Notes: generated by a model from the sequence alone, not told the origin. A DNA stretch of 64,000 nt from Pseudomonas fulva NBRC 16637 = DSM 17717 (GCF_000730565.1 NZ_BBIQ01000023.1:1-64000); one strand, 5' to 3'. Positions 42,055 to 51,284 are shown, counted from the first letter of the stretch. A program made the numbers and translations.

Positions 42055-42728
42055 TGAGCACCGATCTGGCGTTGCTGCGATTGTTGCAGCTGGCAAGCCC
42101 CGGCTTGCCAGTCGGGGGCTTCACTTACTCGCAAGGCCTGGAATGGGCAGTTGAAGCAGGGTGGGTCAAGGACACGGCTGGCTTTGCAGCCTGGCAACGC
42201 GAACAGGTCCAGGACACCCTCGCGTGCCTGGACTGGCCCGTGCTTGTCCGCCTATACGACGCCTGCCTGGCCAGCGATGCCCAGGCTTACGCCCGCTGGT
42301 GCCGGTTCTTGCTGGCCAATCGCGAAACCGCAGAGCTGCGCCTGGAAGAGGGACAGCGCGGGGCCGCGCTGGCGCGCCTGCTCGACGGTTGGCAACTGGC
42401 ACAGGTCCCGGCCTGGCGTGACAGCCTAGGGCTCACCCAGCTCGGTGCCATGGCCTGGCTGGCTGTGCATTGGGCGATTCCCTTGCGCCAACTGGCCATG
42501 GGCTACGGCTTCGCCTGGCTCGAAGGGGCGGTGATGGCCGGCGTCAAGCTGGTGCCGTTCGGCCAACAGGCTGCCCAGACCCTGCTGCATGCGCTCAGCA
42601 ACGACCTGCCCGACGCATTCGATCATGCACTGACCCTTGGCGACGACCAGCTTGGCGGCGGCTTGCCGCTGCTGGCCATCGCATCGTCGCGTCACGAAAC
42701 CCAATACACCCGTTTGTTCCGCTCTTGA
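42054..42728 (+). CDS. ureF: Urease accessory protein UreF
   Basis: 224 aa from ATG 42054 (TGATG overlap with ureJ). Family blocks: LLQLASPGLPVGGFTYSQGL at the start, then LANRETAELR and MGYGFAWLEGAVMAG. UreF is a helical GTPase-activating partner that couples UreG to the UreD-urease complex. ureG follows after 11 bp. Confidence 0.95.
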   Translation: MSTDLALLRLLQLASPGLPVGGFTYSQGLEWAVEAGWVKDTAGFAAWQREQVQDTLACLDWPVLVRLYDACLASDAQAYARWCRFLLANRETAELRLEEGQRGAALARLLDGWQLAQVPAWRDSLGLTQLGAMAWLAVHWAIPLRQLAMGYGFAWLEGAVMAGVKLVPFGQQAAQTLLHALSNDLPDAFDHALTLGDDQLGGGLPLLAIASSRHETQYTRLFRS

Positions 42729-42739
42729 GGACTGCCTGA

Positions 42740-43363
42740 ATGCAAAGCTATCAACAACCCCTGCGTGTCGGTGTGGGTGGCCCTGTGGGCTCCGGCAAGA
42801 CCGCATTGCTCGAGGCGCTGTGCAAGGCCATGCGCGATCATTACCAGATCGCGGTGGTGACCAACGACATCTATACCAAGGAAGACCAGCGTATTCTGAC
42901 CGAAGCCGGCGCACTTGAGCCTGAGCGCATCGTGGGCGTGGAAACCGGCGGCTGCCCGCACACGGCCATTCGTGAAGATGCGTCGATGAACCTCGCAGCC
43001 GTCGAGGAGCTGGCGCGCAAGTTTGGCAACCTTGAAGTCATCTTTGTCGAAAGTGGCGGCGATAACCTGAGCGCCACGTTCAGCCCCGAGCTCGCGGACC
43101 TGACCATCTACGTGATCGACGTCGCCGAAGGGGAGAAGATTCCGCGCAAGGGCGGACCCGGCATCACCAAGTCGGACTTCCTGGTCATCAACAAGACCGA
43201 CCTGGCACCGTACGTTGGGGCTTCACTCGAAGTAATGGAGCGTGACACCCAACGGATGCGGCCCGAGCGGCCCTGGACGTTCAGCAACCTGAAAAAAGGG
43301 GAGGGGTTGCAGGCGGTGATCGACTTCATCATCGAGCGAGGCATGCTGGGCGTGCGGACCTGA
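42740..43363 (+). CDS. ureG: Urease accessory GTPase UreG
   Basis: 207 aa. P-loop GGPVGSGKT near the N-terminus, VVTNDIYTKEDQRIL, the metal-binding CPH motif GGCPHTAIREDASMN, VESGGDNLSATFSPEL and NKTDLAPYVG for guanine specificity. A SIMIBI-class GTPase that dimerises with nickel and powers active-site assembly. Last gene of the cluster, followed by a strong hairpin. Confidence 0.97.
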   Translation: MQSYQQPLRVGVGGPVGSGKTALLEALCKAMRDHYQIAVVTNDIYTKEDQRILTEAGALEPERIVGVETGGCPHTAIREDASMNLAAVEELARKFGNLEVIFVESGGDNLSATFSPELADLTIYVIDVAEGEKIPRKGGPGITKSDFLVINKTDLAPYVGASLEVMERDTQRMRPERPWTFSNLKKGEGLQAVIDFIIERGMLGVRT

Positions 43364-43382
43364 CTCCGCTTGATGTGCAACC

Positions 43383-43410
43383 CCCAGCCTGGGCCGTACG
43401 CCAGGCTGGG
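43383..43410. terminator. Bidirectional hairpin between convergent ureG and sulfatase genes
   Basis: CCCAGCCTGG (43383-43392) and CCAGGCTGGG (43401-43410) form a perfect 10-bp stem with an 8-base loop. There is no long T-run on either side. Confidence 0.6.
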
Positions 43411-43431
43411 TAGACAAGACCAGGCAGCGCA

Positions 43432-45633
43432 TCAGCCTGAGTGCGCAACGTGCTCCGGCGTCAGTTCCTCCTGAAAATCCGCCTCGCCAGGCAATGCAGT
43501 GATGACGCTGAAGTCACTCACCTCGACCTGCCCACCCCCATAACCCAGAAGGTGGAACGAGAAGGCCTTGCGTTCCACTGGGTTGTCGAACCCGAACTCC
43601 ATCTCCAACGGTTCGTCGGCGGTGACCCTGACTTCCTCCGGCAAGCCTAGCGGCACATCCTGCTCCAGTTGCTTGGCCTTGAGCTGGATGTAAGCGGCGT
43701 GCCGGGCGTCCAGCGCACGCACCTTGACCCTGACACGCGTGCGCGAGCCTTCGGGCATCTCCAGGTACTGCGCGCCGATCAGGTTATCGGCCCAGTCGTC
43801 ATGGATGCGCTTGCTGAGCTGGATGGGTGAGGGCCCGCCAAATTGATAGCGCAGATTGAGGGGGCTTTGCATCAGCGATTGGTCCAGTACGCCGGCCAAT
43901 GCACCTATTTGCTGCCCCAGCGCATTGTCGCCCTGGTCCAGGTAGCGGGCCCGATCGGCAATGAACCCTTCACTGGCGTAACGGCGACAGCGCTGCTGGA
44001 AATCGCACTCGGTAAACACGCCCTTGCCGTCGTGGTAGCGGAGCATGCCATTGGTGAACGAGATCATTTCGCGGCCGGTGTCGTAGTCTCGATACATCGA
44101 CCGCCCGCCAAGGGCCAGCGGGATGGGCAGCGCGAAATAGTCGAGCAGCGAAGTGGCCAGGTCGACGTGCCCGTAGGTACCGCCCTTGAGGTGAGGCAAC
44201 TGGGCCTGATCGGGTGCGAGGGTCAGGTTGAAGCCCCAGGAAGAAGCCAAGCGCACCCCATCGATGCCGTGGGATTCATCCGAGGTGACCACCACCAAGG
44301 TATCCTTGAGCACGCCCTGGCGCTCCAGGTTGTCCAAGAAAGCGCCCAAGGCGTCGTCCAGATAGGCCACGGCGGCCTGCTTGGGGGTGTCGAAGCGCGC
44401 CAGGTAATCGGCAGGGGCGGAGTAGGGCTGATGGGTGCCGACGGTGAGCAGGGTGAGCATCCACGGTTGGTCTTGCTTGCGCAGTTGCCCGACGTAATCC
44501 AGCGCGCCTTCGAAAAAGGCTCGGTCATCCTTGCCCCATGGGAAGTCCAGGTAATTGCGGTTGCCGAACCACTCCACGCCATGTACCGAATCAAAACCTA
44601 CGTGGGGCATGATGCGGTCCTTGGCCATGAAACGCAGCCCAGCGCCTTGCAGGTAATGGGTGGTAAAACCAGCCTGGCGCAACTGCGCCGGCAGGCAGGC
44701 CTGGTTGCGCTCGGCCTGGGTCAACAACTCCACGCCTTTGGGCGTGCCGTTGGCCAGTTTGTCGTAGTCGCCGCAGAGCATTGCATACAGCCCGCGTATG
44801 GTCTGGTGGCTGTGTAGGACATAGTCCGGGGTATTCATGCCCCGCGTAGCCCACTGGCTCAAGCGCGGCATCAAGTCTTCGTCGAAGCGGCTGTGCAGCG
44901 CCTCGCGATTGGGACGCAGGTAGGCACCGGGGATGCCCTCGACCGTGATGACCAGCAGGTTGCGCGCACTGCCTGGGCCATCGAGCAAGCGTTGGCCGTT
45001 GAGGTCTGATTGGGTAAGGCCGGCGCTGGGCAGGGGGGTGAACGGCGTCACCTGGCCGCTCCAGCGTTGCACTTGGCGCTGCACATCGCCCACCGCCGCA
45101 GAGACGAGCTGATGGCCCAGGTTGTATTGGCGCCATTGCTCGGCATCGGAGGGTGCCAGGTGTTGACTGGCCCAATGCACGCCGAACAAGGCCAGTACCG
45201 CTACCCACGCCTTGCGTGGTAACGGCCGGCCAGGCTGGCGACGGGTCTTCCATGCCCAGGCCAACCAGGCCAGCAGCCCGGCACCCATGGACCAAGCCAG
45301 CCAGCCGTGGGCCAGGCCGCCCCCGGTGGAGTTTTCCATGAACTGCGGGTCGACCAGGTAGGCGAGGTCTGCGCTGGTGGGCAACCGTCCCACCGCGCTC
45401 ACCAGTTCGGCCGAGGCGACCCAAAGCAGGGCCCACGCCAGCAGCACCGGCAGCGCCAGCCACCAGGGCCGACGATGCAAAAGCAGTAACAGCGCGCCGC
45501 CCAGGGCCAGGTCGGAGAGATAGCCAAGCGGGTTGGACCAGCCCAACGCGGCACGTGCGCCCAAGGGTAGCACCAGCACCAACACGGCCAAGGCGGCGAG
45601 CCGCTTGTGTGAGGGGTCTGAGAGGCTTTTCAC
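43432..45633 (-). CDS. LTA synthase-like membrane sulfatase/phosphoglycerol transferase
   Basis: 733 aa from a GTG at 45633 after AAGGAACG. About five N-terminal membrane helices (residues 10-170), then a periplasmic alkaline-phosphatase-fold domain: metal site LVITVEGIPG, nucleophile Thr in SHQTIRGLYAMLCGDYD, VTSDESHGIDG and GGTYGHVDLATSL. The last 130 residues are an extra beta-rich domain. In Gram-negatives such proteins transfer phosphoglycerol or phosphoethanolamine to periplasmic glucans or lipid A; substrate unknown here. It lies downstream of fapF on the same strand but beyond a terminator. Confidence 0.83.
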   Translation of the reverse strand: MKSLSDPSHKRLAALAVLVLVLPLGARAALGWSNPLGYLSDLALGGALLLLLHRRPWWLALPVLLAWALLWVASAELVSAVGRLPTSADLAYLVDPQFMENSTGGGLAHGWLAWSMGAGLLAWLAWAWKTRRQPGRPLPRKAWVAVLALFGVHWASQHLAPSDAEQWRQYNLGHQLVSAAVGDVQRQVQRWSGQVTPFTPLPSAGLTQSDLNGQRLLDGPGSARNLLVITVEGIPGAYLRPNREALHSRFDEDLMPRLSQWATRGMNTPDYVLHSHQTIRGLYAMLCGDYDKLANGTPKGVELLTQAERNQACLPAQLRQAGFTTHYLQGAGLRFMAKDRIMPHVGFDSVHGVEWFGNRNYLDFPWGKDDRAFFEGALDYVGQLRKQDQPWMLTLLTVGTHQPYSAPADYLARFDTPKQAAVAYLDDALGAFLDNLERQGVLKDTLVVVTSDESHGIDGVRLASSWGFNLTLAPDQAQLPHLKGGTYGHVDLATSLLDYFALPIPLALGGRSMYRDYDTGREMISFTNGMLRYHDGKGVFTECDFQQRCRRYASEGFIADRARYLDQGDNALGQQIGALAGVLDQSLMQSPLNLRYQFGGPSPIQLSKRIHDDWADNLIGAQYLEMPEGSRTRVRVKVRALDARHAAYIQLKAKQLEQDVPLGLPEEVRVTADEPLEMEFGFDNPVERKAFSFHLLGYGGGQVEVSDFSVITALPGEADFQEELTPEHVAHSG

Positions 45634-45727
45634 AAAAACGTTCCTTTGCCATTAAATCGTCATCAATCTGTGGCTGATGATAACAGGCCAAGGGCGGGCA
45701 AAGCGGGCGTGCAAAGCGCTGGCACAC

Positions 45728-45753
45728 AAAAGCCAGGCCCGCGTAAGCGGGCC
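45728..45753 (-). terminator. Terminator of the fap operon
   Basis: On the minus strand GGCCCGC-TTAC-GCGGGCC is followed by TGGCTTTTG. Perfect 7-bp G+C stem directly after fapF. Confidence 0.7.
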
Positions 45754-45767
45754 CGGTGCGTCGATCA

Positions 45768-47048
45768 TCAGAAGTAGTAGGGGAATTTCAGACTGAACGA
45801 GAAGTCGGGCGCATCATCGGTCAGCCCGATGGACAGATTGGGCACGATCGTAAGGTTGTTGGTCGCCGCAAACGTCATGCCGACGTTGAAGTTGGCCGCG
45901 TTGTAGTCGCTGTTGGAGACCGATTGCCAGTCACCACCGTCGGGCTTGATCTTGCTCTTGCGTCCGAACTGGTCGGAGACCGAGAACGACATGCTCATCT
46001 TCTCGTTCAGCGCGAAGGCAATGCCCGCACCGATTTGCCACGAGTCGCCCAGCTTCACGTCACCGGGTACCTTGCTGTTGACCTGCGGGCTGATGTCGCT
46101 GAAGGAGTCTTCCAGGTTGTACGTGTAGGACAAGCTGCCGAACAGCACGGCCGGGTCGAACGTCTTGACCAGGGAGATACCCGGCGTGATGGACCAGACC
46201 CCGTTGCCGGTCGGCAGGCTCTCAGGCACCGAAAGGTTGTCGTTGCCCGCCACTTCGCGCAGCTTGATCCCGTAGGGGTCCTTGCCGGTCGGCGCCTTGA
46301 CCCGCAAGGTGGCTACGGCATCTGGCCAGGTCTCGGATTCGTCCAGGAACTTGTAGGCGACACCTACGTTGATATCGCCGATTTCCGGGTCGCGCGTGAC
46401 CGTGGCGTCCGAGGTGCTCGGCCCGGCCCCTCCAGCGCCGCCAGACGAATAGGTGGACTCGCGGTAGATGACCGGGACGTTGATGTCAAACTGCCAACGC
46501 TGGTCCAGGTTGTAGCGTGCCGTCAGGTCCAGGGTCCAGTTATCGGCCTTGATACGGTCCAGGTTGATATTGCCCAGGAAGATCGAATCCAGCGCCAGGA
46601 AGCCGTTGAGGGTCAGGGCGCGGGTGTCGTAGTGGGTATAGGTCAAGCCGGTTTCGAGGCTGAACTTGCCACCCCCGAAGAACCCGCTGGCCTCGTCGTA
46701 CAAGTTGGAGACGCTCTGCGCAGGCTCGGAGTCTGCGGCCAGCGCCTGCCCATACGAGGCGCCGGTGGTCCCAGGCGCCCCGGCAGCGACGGTCTGGCCC
46801 CCCTTGACCCGTTCGCTGGGCGATCGCACCAGGCGTTTGGGCGGGGGGGCTGCCGGGGTTTCTTCGACCTGGCGAACCCGCTGCTCCAGCACCATCAGCG
46901 CCTGCTGCTGGGCTTCGTAGCGGCGCTTGAGTTCGGTCAGTTCCTGTTTGAGTGCTTCGACTTGCGGATCTACAGCGGCGTATAGCGATGTGGCGGGTGC
47001 CAAGGTTGTCAAACACACAACCGCTTTGAGTGCTAACGATCGTTGCAT
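45768..47048 (-). CDS. fapF: Functional amyloid outer-membrane secretin-like pore FapF
   Basis: 426 aa. Signal peptide (residues 1-24, ending SLYA), then a coiled-coil segment (DPQVEALKQELTELKRRYEA, residues 26-62), a Pro/Gly linker that forms the plug, and a beta-barrel from residue 125 ending in an aromatic (KFPYYF). FapF is a trimeric barrel that exports the amyloid subunits FapB, FapC and FapE. Last gene of fapABCDEF. Confidence 0.95.
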   Translation of the reverse strand: MQRSLALKAVVCLTTLAPATSLYAAVDPQVEALKQELTELKRRYEAQQQALMVLEQRVRQVEETPAAPPPKRLVRSPSERVKGGQTVAAGAPGTTGASYGQALAADSEPAQSVSNLYDEASGFFGGGKFSLETGLTYTHYDTRALTLNGFLALDSIFLGNINLDRIKADNWTLDLTARYNLDQRWQFDINVPVIYRESTYSSGGAGGAGPSTSDATVTRDPEIGDINVGVAYKFLDESETWPDAVATLRVKAPTGKDPYGIKLREVAGNDNLSVPESLPTGNGVWSITPGISLVKTFDPAVLFGSLSYTYNLEDSFSDISPQVNSKVPGDVKLGDSWQIGAGIAFALNEKMSMSFSVSDQFGRKSKIKPDGGDWQSVSNSDYNAANFNVGMTFAATNNLTIVPNLSIGLTDDAPDFSFSLKFPYYF

Positions 47049-47093
47049 GAAGATGCCGTCCCTTCCGACTGCTGTGATGAGACTGAGCGTAGA

Positions 47094-47852
47094 TCAGTAT
47101 CCGACAGAGCGAAGCCCTTTGAGCTGGTCCAGGCTGCCATTTAGCGAAGCGGCGGTTGGCAGGTTCTGGCGCATGACCACGTTCAGAGAGGTGACGTTGT
47201 TCACCAGGTTGCCATTGCCGAGCACGGTGGTGTTCTGCATCAACCCGCCTTGGGCCAGACGCTGCACGCTGTTGCCCTGATTGCCGTGGGCATCTATGTT
47301 CATTTGCACGCCTACGCCTGTGGACGACACGCTCAGCGCGCCGGCGCCGTTCTCGGCCATCAGCGTCTGTCCGGCGGCCAATACCTGCCCATGGGGCTGC
47401 ACCGTGGGAGCCTGGTCGGCTTTGGTCACATTGACGTTCACATTGTTGTAGGCACTGTTGTCGTCGCCGGCCGCGCGGACCACTTGGGTCACCCCCTGCG
47501 TAGTACCAAGCCCGGCACCGCCGCTCACCGTACCGCTGCCCTGGGCAACCGGCTGGGCACTTCCCTGGGCCGTCGGCGCGCCGCGCTCATCGATCAACGA
47601 GACGTAGAATTGCGGCTTGATCGTGGCCTGCTGCACCTGCAAGGTGCTGCTGGCGCCTATCACTTCACCGCGCGCGTTCTGCCAGGTGCTGCTCATGACG
47701 ATGCCGAAACTCACGATTCGACCCGGCATCACGTAGCGTCCGCGCAAGCTCGCCAGTTCCTGGTCCTTGAGCTCGATAGGGTGCAGCACTTCGGCGTGGA
47801 TAGGCAGGCTGGCCGTCATGCAGGCCAGAACCAACCAGATAGGGGTCTTCAT
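47094..47852 (-). CDS. fapE: Fap amyloid minor component FapE
   Basis: 252 aa with signal peptide (MKTPIWLVLACMTASLPIHA). Family start EVLHPIELKDQELASLRGRY VMPGRIVSFG is preserved. Gly/Asn/Gln-rich C-terminal part contains curlin-like stretches (GNGNLVNNVTSLNVVMRQ). FapE is secreted and found in fibrils as a minor part. 45 bp after fapD and 45 bp before fapF. Confidence 0.93.
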   Translation of the reverse strand: MKTPIWLVLACMTASLPIHAEVLHPIELKDQELASLRGRYVMPGRIVSFGIVMSSTWQNARGEVIGASSTLQVQQATIKPQFYVSLIDERGAPTAQGSAQPVAQGSGTVSGGAGLGTTQGVTQVVRAAGDDNSAYNNVNVNVTKADQAPTVQPHGQVLAAGQTLMAENGAGALSVSSTGVGVQMNIDAHGNQGNSVQRLAQGGLMQNTTVLGNGNLVNNVTSLNVVMRQNLPTAASLNGSLDQLKGLRSVGY

Positions 47853-47897
47853 GCAATGCTCCCCGGCGCATCGTGCACCTTGTTCTTGGAAGAGGCG

Positions 47898-48578
47898 TTA
47901 GAAGAAATCGCTTCGAATGAAGCCGTAGTCCAGCAGATCGGCATCCTTGACCGGCGTGAAGCCGTCCAGGCGGCCTTTGGCCGTCAGCGGCAGCGGAGGG
48001 GCGAGCAGGGCGTTTTGCTTGTCGTAGCCCTGGCCGATCACCGCGAAGATGATGCCGTTCCAGCCCTTTAGGAAGTCCTCGGTTCTGTAACGCTTGTGCC
48101 CCAGCACCGGATCGCCGATGTAGACCCAGCCCCGGTCGACCTTCTGCATGACCACAAAGTGCTTGTAGCCGCGGATGTCCATCAGCACCACCACTGGGAT
48201 TCGAACGCTGTTCAGTGTCTCGGGCGCCACTCGGTAACCCCGGGCGCGCATGCCCAGGCTTTCCACATAGCGCTTCATGTCGAGCATCGAAAACCCCTGG
48301 GTGCGGACCAGGTTCTGGTCGGCATGGGTGAGCATGCCCTCGATGATCTGGTGTTCGTCCACGTCCAGCCAGTAGGCCTGACGCAGGATGGTTGCCAGCG
48401 CGGCGGCGCCGCAGCTGAAATCGGTCTTCTGTTGCACCAAGTCGGCGAACTTGCGTTCGCGCATGCTCTGGATGGGCTTGAACACCACCGCGCCGCCAGG
48501 CAGGACGGACAGCGGCATCTGGGCTGCTTGACCCATGCTGGCCAGGCACAGCAGGAACGCCAGGGCGAATACGCGCAT
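47898..48578 (-). CDS. fapD: Fap-system C39-family peptidase FapD
   Basis: 226 aa from ATG 48578, with a signal peptide (MRVFALAFLLCLASMGQA); a longer frame to 48692 crosses the fapC stop and a hairpin. C39 peptidase fold: catalytic Cys56 in TDFSCGAAALATILRQ, His140 in GYKHFVVM and Asp156 in VYIGDP. FapD is a periplasmic cysteine protease needed for amyloid assembly, thought to process FapF or the secreted subunits. Confidence 0.94.
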   Translation of the reverse strand: MRVFALAFLLCLASMGQAAQMPLSVLPGGAVVFKPIQSMRERKFADLVQQKTDFSCGAAALATILRQAYWLDVDEHQIIEGMLTHADQNLVRTQGFSMLDMKRYVESLGMRARGYRVAPETLNSVRIPVVVLMDIRGYKHFVVMQKVDRGWVYIGDPVLGHKRYRTEDFLKGWNGIIFAVIGQGYDKQNALLAPPLPLTAKGRLDGFTPVKDADLLDYGFIRSDFF

Positions 48579-48606
48579 GATCGACGCCTTTGGGTGCGTT
48601 GGAGAT

Positions 48607-48627
48607 AGGCCCCCAAAAAGGGGGCCT
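48607..48627 (-). terminator. Intercistronic hairpin between fapC and fapD
   Basis: AGGCCCCC-TTTTT-GGGGGCCT on the minus strand, a perfect 8-bp stem 13 bp after the fapC stop. No T-run follows, so it is more likely a partial terminator or 3' stabiliser that keeps fapC mRNA in excess. Confidence 0.6.
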
Positions 48628-48639
48628 TGGGGTCTGGCA

Positions 48640-50058
48640 TCAGAACGAGGTGTTGGAGATGGCCAGCGAGTTGCTCTGCTGGTTGCCCACACCGGCCGCC
48701 ACGTTCACGCCCAGGTTGCCGCTGCCGCCATTGACCGAACCGCTAAGGGTTGCAGTGTTGGTCACAGGGTTGGCCCAGCCGGTCGGGGTCAGCACTTGGA
48801 AGGACACGGTATTGCTCAAGTCGTAAGCGCTGCTTTCGCTGTAGCTCTTGGCGACGTCGTTGGAGGACTGACTGGAGGTTTCGCCAGACTTTTCATACGC
48901 CGAAGCCGAAGCGTTCTCGTAGGAAGAGTCATGCGACTTGGTGTACGACGAGTCCCGCGAATGGTTATAGGACGACTCGCGCGACTTGTCGTAGTTGGAG
49001 TCGAAGGCTTTTTCGAACGAAGAGTCGTATGCACTTTGCTGCGAGGTGTTCACCGAAGCATCCAGGGATGCATTGAGCGAACCGTCTACGCTGCTGGTGC
49101 GGGTGCGCTCGCGATCGCCGTTGGTCAGGGTCAGGGTACGCGTGGCATCGGCAGCCGCTGCCAGGCTGGCACTCAGGCTGGCGCTGCTCGAGGCGCTGGC
49201 GCTGCCGCTTGCCGAACCGTTCATGCCCCAGCTGTTGGAACCACTGGCACTGGCACTGTTGGAGCCGCTGGCGTTATTGGCACTCGAACCACTTGAATTC
49301 CAACCGCTGGAGCCGCTGGAGCTGGCACTTTGCGAACCCGCCAGGTTGAAGCTGGACGAGGCACTGCGGTCATCGGTGGAGTTCAGCGTACCTTCACGCG
49401 AGCTGGAACCGGTGGCCGAGGTGGTGAAGGTCAGGGTATCGACGCGGTACGTGCGGTCGGCCCCGTTGTTGACCACAAGCCCTGGGCCGTTCTGATCGGC
49501 CTTGGCCGTAGCCGTGGCATTGCCGATACCGGCGTTGGTATTGGCGATGGCCATGCTGTTTTTCTGCTGGTTCAGGTCGCCGCCGGCAATGTTGATGCCC
49601 ACGTTACCCGAGCTGCCTTCGCCAGAGCCGCTCATCACTGCCGAAGACTGGGTCGACCAGTTGTCGACACGGTTGTTGTTGCTGTACTGGCTGACGTCAG
49701 CGTTGGCTTCGGCGGTGCCGAAGACGAAACTGTTGTCCAGGGTAGAGTCGGCAGCGGCATTGGCGATGGCCGACGCGTTGCCCTGCTGGTTGCCGTTACC
49801 AGACGCCACGTTGACACCCACGTTGCCACTGGCACCGGTTGCCGAGCTGCTCATTTCAGCTTCGTTGACGGTGCCCTGGTTGGTGATGGTGTTGCCGGTG
49901 CTACGCTGGGTGTCCAGCGCATCGGCCTTGGCCGAGATGGGCAGCCAGGTGGTGCTGTTGCCGTTGTAGCTGCGACGGTTCTGATCGGCTTGTACAGCAA
50001 CGGCCATGACCGCAGCAATTGCGAAAACCAGAGGCTTGAGTGCCATCGAAGGTTTCAT
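48640..50058 (-). CDS. fapC: Functional amyloid major subunit FapC
   Basis: 472 aa from ATG 50058 after GGAGAATCACC. Signal peptide at residues 1-24. Three imperfect amyloid repeats: R1 near 73-98 (GNVGVNVASGNGNQQGN), R2 near 148-173 (GNVGINIAGGDLNQQKN) and R3 at about 445-470 (GNLGVNVAAGVGNQQSN). The R2-R3 linker of roughly 270 residues is unusually long and Ser/Ala/Asn-rich and includes seven octapeptide repeats (345-400). The C-terminal CxxC of many FapC proteins is absent. It forms the extracellular fibrils that strengthen biofilm. Confidence 0.95.
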   Translation of the reverse strand: MKPSMALKPLVFAIAAVMAVAVQADQNRRSYNGNSTTWLPISAKADALDTQRSTGNTITNQGTVNEAEMSSSATGASGNVGVNVASGNGNQQGNASAIANAAADSTLDNSFVFGTAEANADVSQYSNNNRVDNWSTQSSAVMSGSGEGSSGNVGINIAGGDLNQQKNSMAIANTNAGIGNATATAKADQNGPGLVVNNGADRTYRVDTLTFTTSATGSSSREGTLNSTDDRSASSSFNLAGSQSASSSGSSGWNSSGSSANNASGSNSASASGSNSWGMNGSASGSASASSSASLSASLAAAADATRTLTLTNGDRERTRTSSVDGSLNASLDASVNTSQQSAYDSSFEKAFDSNYDKSRESSYNHSRDSSYTKSHDSSYENASASAYEKSGETSSQSSNDVAKSYSESSAYDLSNTVSFQVLTPTGWANPVTNTATLSGSVNGGSGNLGVNVAAGVGNQQSNSLAISNTSF

Positions 50059-50107
50059 GGTGATTCTCCGTACTCTAAAGGTTAAGTGTCGTTCATGACT
50101 CAAACGG

Positions 50108-50686
50108 TCAGTCGGCGACCCGTATGCTCAAGGTGTTGGCCATGCGGTTTCCCACCCCGGCACTCTGATTCAGCTGAACCACGCCACGGCCACCGGTGAA
50201 CGCTTGGTCACTGGTGGTGACCTGGCGATGACCCGTCGAGGTAGCAGCTGAGTCAAAGGTGTTGAGCAGCGTCACGTTCTGTTGCAGGAGGACGCTGTCG
50301 TCGATGCTTTGCGGTTGTGTACCCACGCTGATGCGCAGGGCGTTGGCCTGCTGGGTGCCTGAACCGGCGCTCTGGTTGACACCAAGCGCGCCATTGCCGT
50401 GGCTGAACGAGGCGCCGCCAATATTGGCCTGGGTATCCATGGCAGCGTCCGGAGGTGTATTGAGCCGTTGCCGGATCTGTGTCGTGGCACTGGCGCCGTG
50501 GCCCAGGGCGAACGCCCGGGCGTTGGCCTGCTGCTGCAGGTCTCCGGCAGCCTGGTTGACCGTCATGTTGCCCTGATAGGCACGGCCGGCGTCGTCGATG
50601 GTGGCGTTGTTGCTGACGGCAGCCGGTGGCTGGGCGATGGCGGACGCGCTGCACAGCAGGGTGATTACGAGCAGGGCAGGCTTCAT
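50108..50686 (-). CDS. fapB: Fap amyloid nucleator FapB
   Basis: 192 aa, signal peptide MKPALLVITLLCSASAIA. Repeats of the curlin-like type appear at about residues 43-62 (NMTVNQAAGDLQQQANA), 97-116 (GALGVNQSAGSGTQQANA) and 170-189 (GVVQLNQSAGVGNRMANT). FapB nucleates FapC polymerisation, as CsgB does for curli. It starts one base after fapA ends. Confidence 0.94.
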   Translation of the reverse strand: MKPALLVITLLCSASAIAQPPAAVSNNATIDDAGRAYQGNMTVNQAAGDLQQQANARAFALGHGASATTQIRQRLNTPPDAAMDTQANIGGASFSHGNGALGVNQSAGSGTQQANALRISVGTQPQSIDDSVLLQQNVTLLNTFDSAATSTGHRQVTTSDQAFTGGRGVVQLNQSAGVGNRMANTLSIRVAD

Positions 50687-50687
50687 G

Positions 50688-51122
50688 TCATTTGCCCCCC
50701 GTCAGGATCTGCAGGGGCGCGAGGCCTTTCTGCACGCTCGAATTGACCATGTTGGAGATCCCGTTGCCCGAGCCTGATCCACGTCCGCCTGCCAGGTTGG
50801 GCAATTGGGTCTGGTGGCCGAGGTTGCCGCCCAGGTGGTCGGTCTGCTGGGTGATCATGGCGTTGATGCCTGAGCCGCTGCTGATGCTGGCGAAGTCGCC
50901 GTCACTCAACTCGTTGGTCTGGCGCAGCACATGATTGACCGGGTTGGCATTGACGGTGGTAGGTGTGGGGTCCGGGCGCAGTGGGGGAATCACGGCATTG
51001 CGTGTCTGCACGTCGCGGGTAATGACGATGGTGCCATTGTCGGCTTGGGTGGTTGCGCTGAGCGAGCTGACCACGCACCCCAGCAGCAACAGGTAACCCA
51101 GGCGTTTGTCGATGTTCCTCAC
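50688..51122 (-). CDS. fapA: Fap-system periplasmic protein FapA
   Basis: 144 aa from a GTG at 51122 with AAGGAA upstream. Signal peptide (LGYLLLLGCVVSSLSATTQA), then Pro/Asn-rich (RPDPTPTTVNANPVNHVLRQ) and Gly/Ser-rich regions. FapA is thought to act as a periplasmic chaperone that affects the ratio of FapB to FapC in fibrils. First gene of the operon, about 55 bp downstream of a sigma-54-like site. Confidence 0.92.
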   Translation of the reverse strand: MRNIDKRLGYLLLLGCVVSSLSATTQADNGTIVITRDVQTRNAVIPPLRPDPTPTTVNANPVNHVLRQTNELSDGDFASISSGSGINAMITQQTDHLGGNLGHQTQLPNLAGGRGSGSGNGISNMVNSSVQKGLAPLQILTGGK

Positions 51123-51175
51123 GACGGCGGTTCCTTCTTCAGCCGCTGGCCTTGTTCAGCGTTGCGCTAGCAAGA

Positions 51176-51189
51176 GCAGGAGCCGTGCC
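51176..51189 (-). promoter_or_regulatory. Sigma-54 (-24/-12) promoter candidate for fapA
   Basis: On the minus strand GGCACGGCTCCTGC has GG-N10-GC spacing and matches the consensus GGCACG-N4-TTGC except for one T to C. Predicted transcription start is near 51164, giving a leader of about 42 nt before fapA. Confidence 0.6.
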
Positions 51190-51284
51190 GCTTTTGAGAA
51201 GTCGCGGTATTTCAGGGGGTTAGCGTGATAAAGGCCGTCGTGCAGGCCTGCGTTGTGTCAGGGCTGATACAACGAGCAGATACC

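Noticed and set aside
48859..49026. CRISPR-like regular spacing in the fapC region
   Set aside because: The 24-bp period is a coding octapeptide repeat without spacers. No CRISPR array or cas gene occurs in the window.
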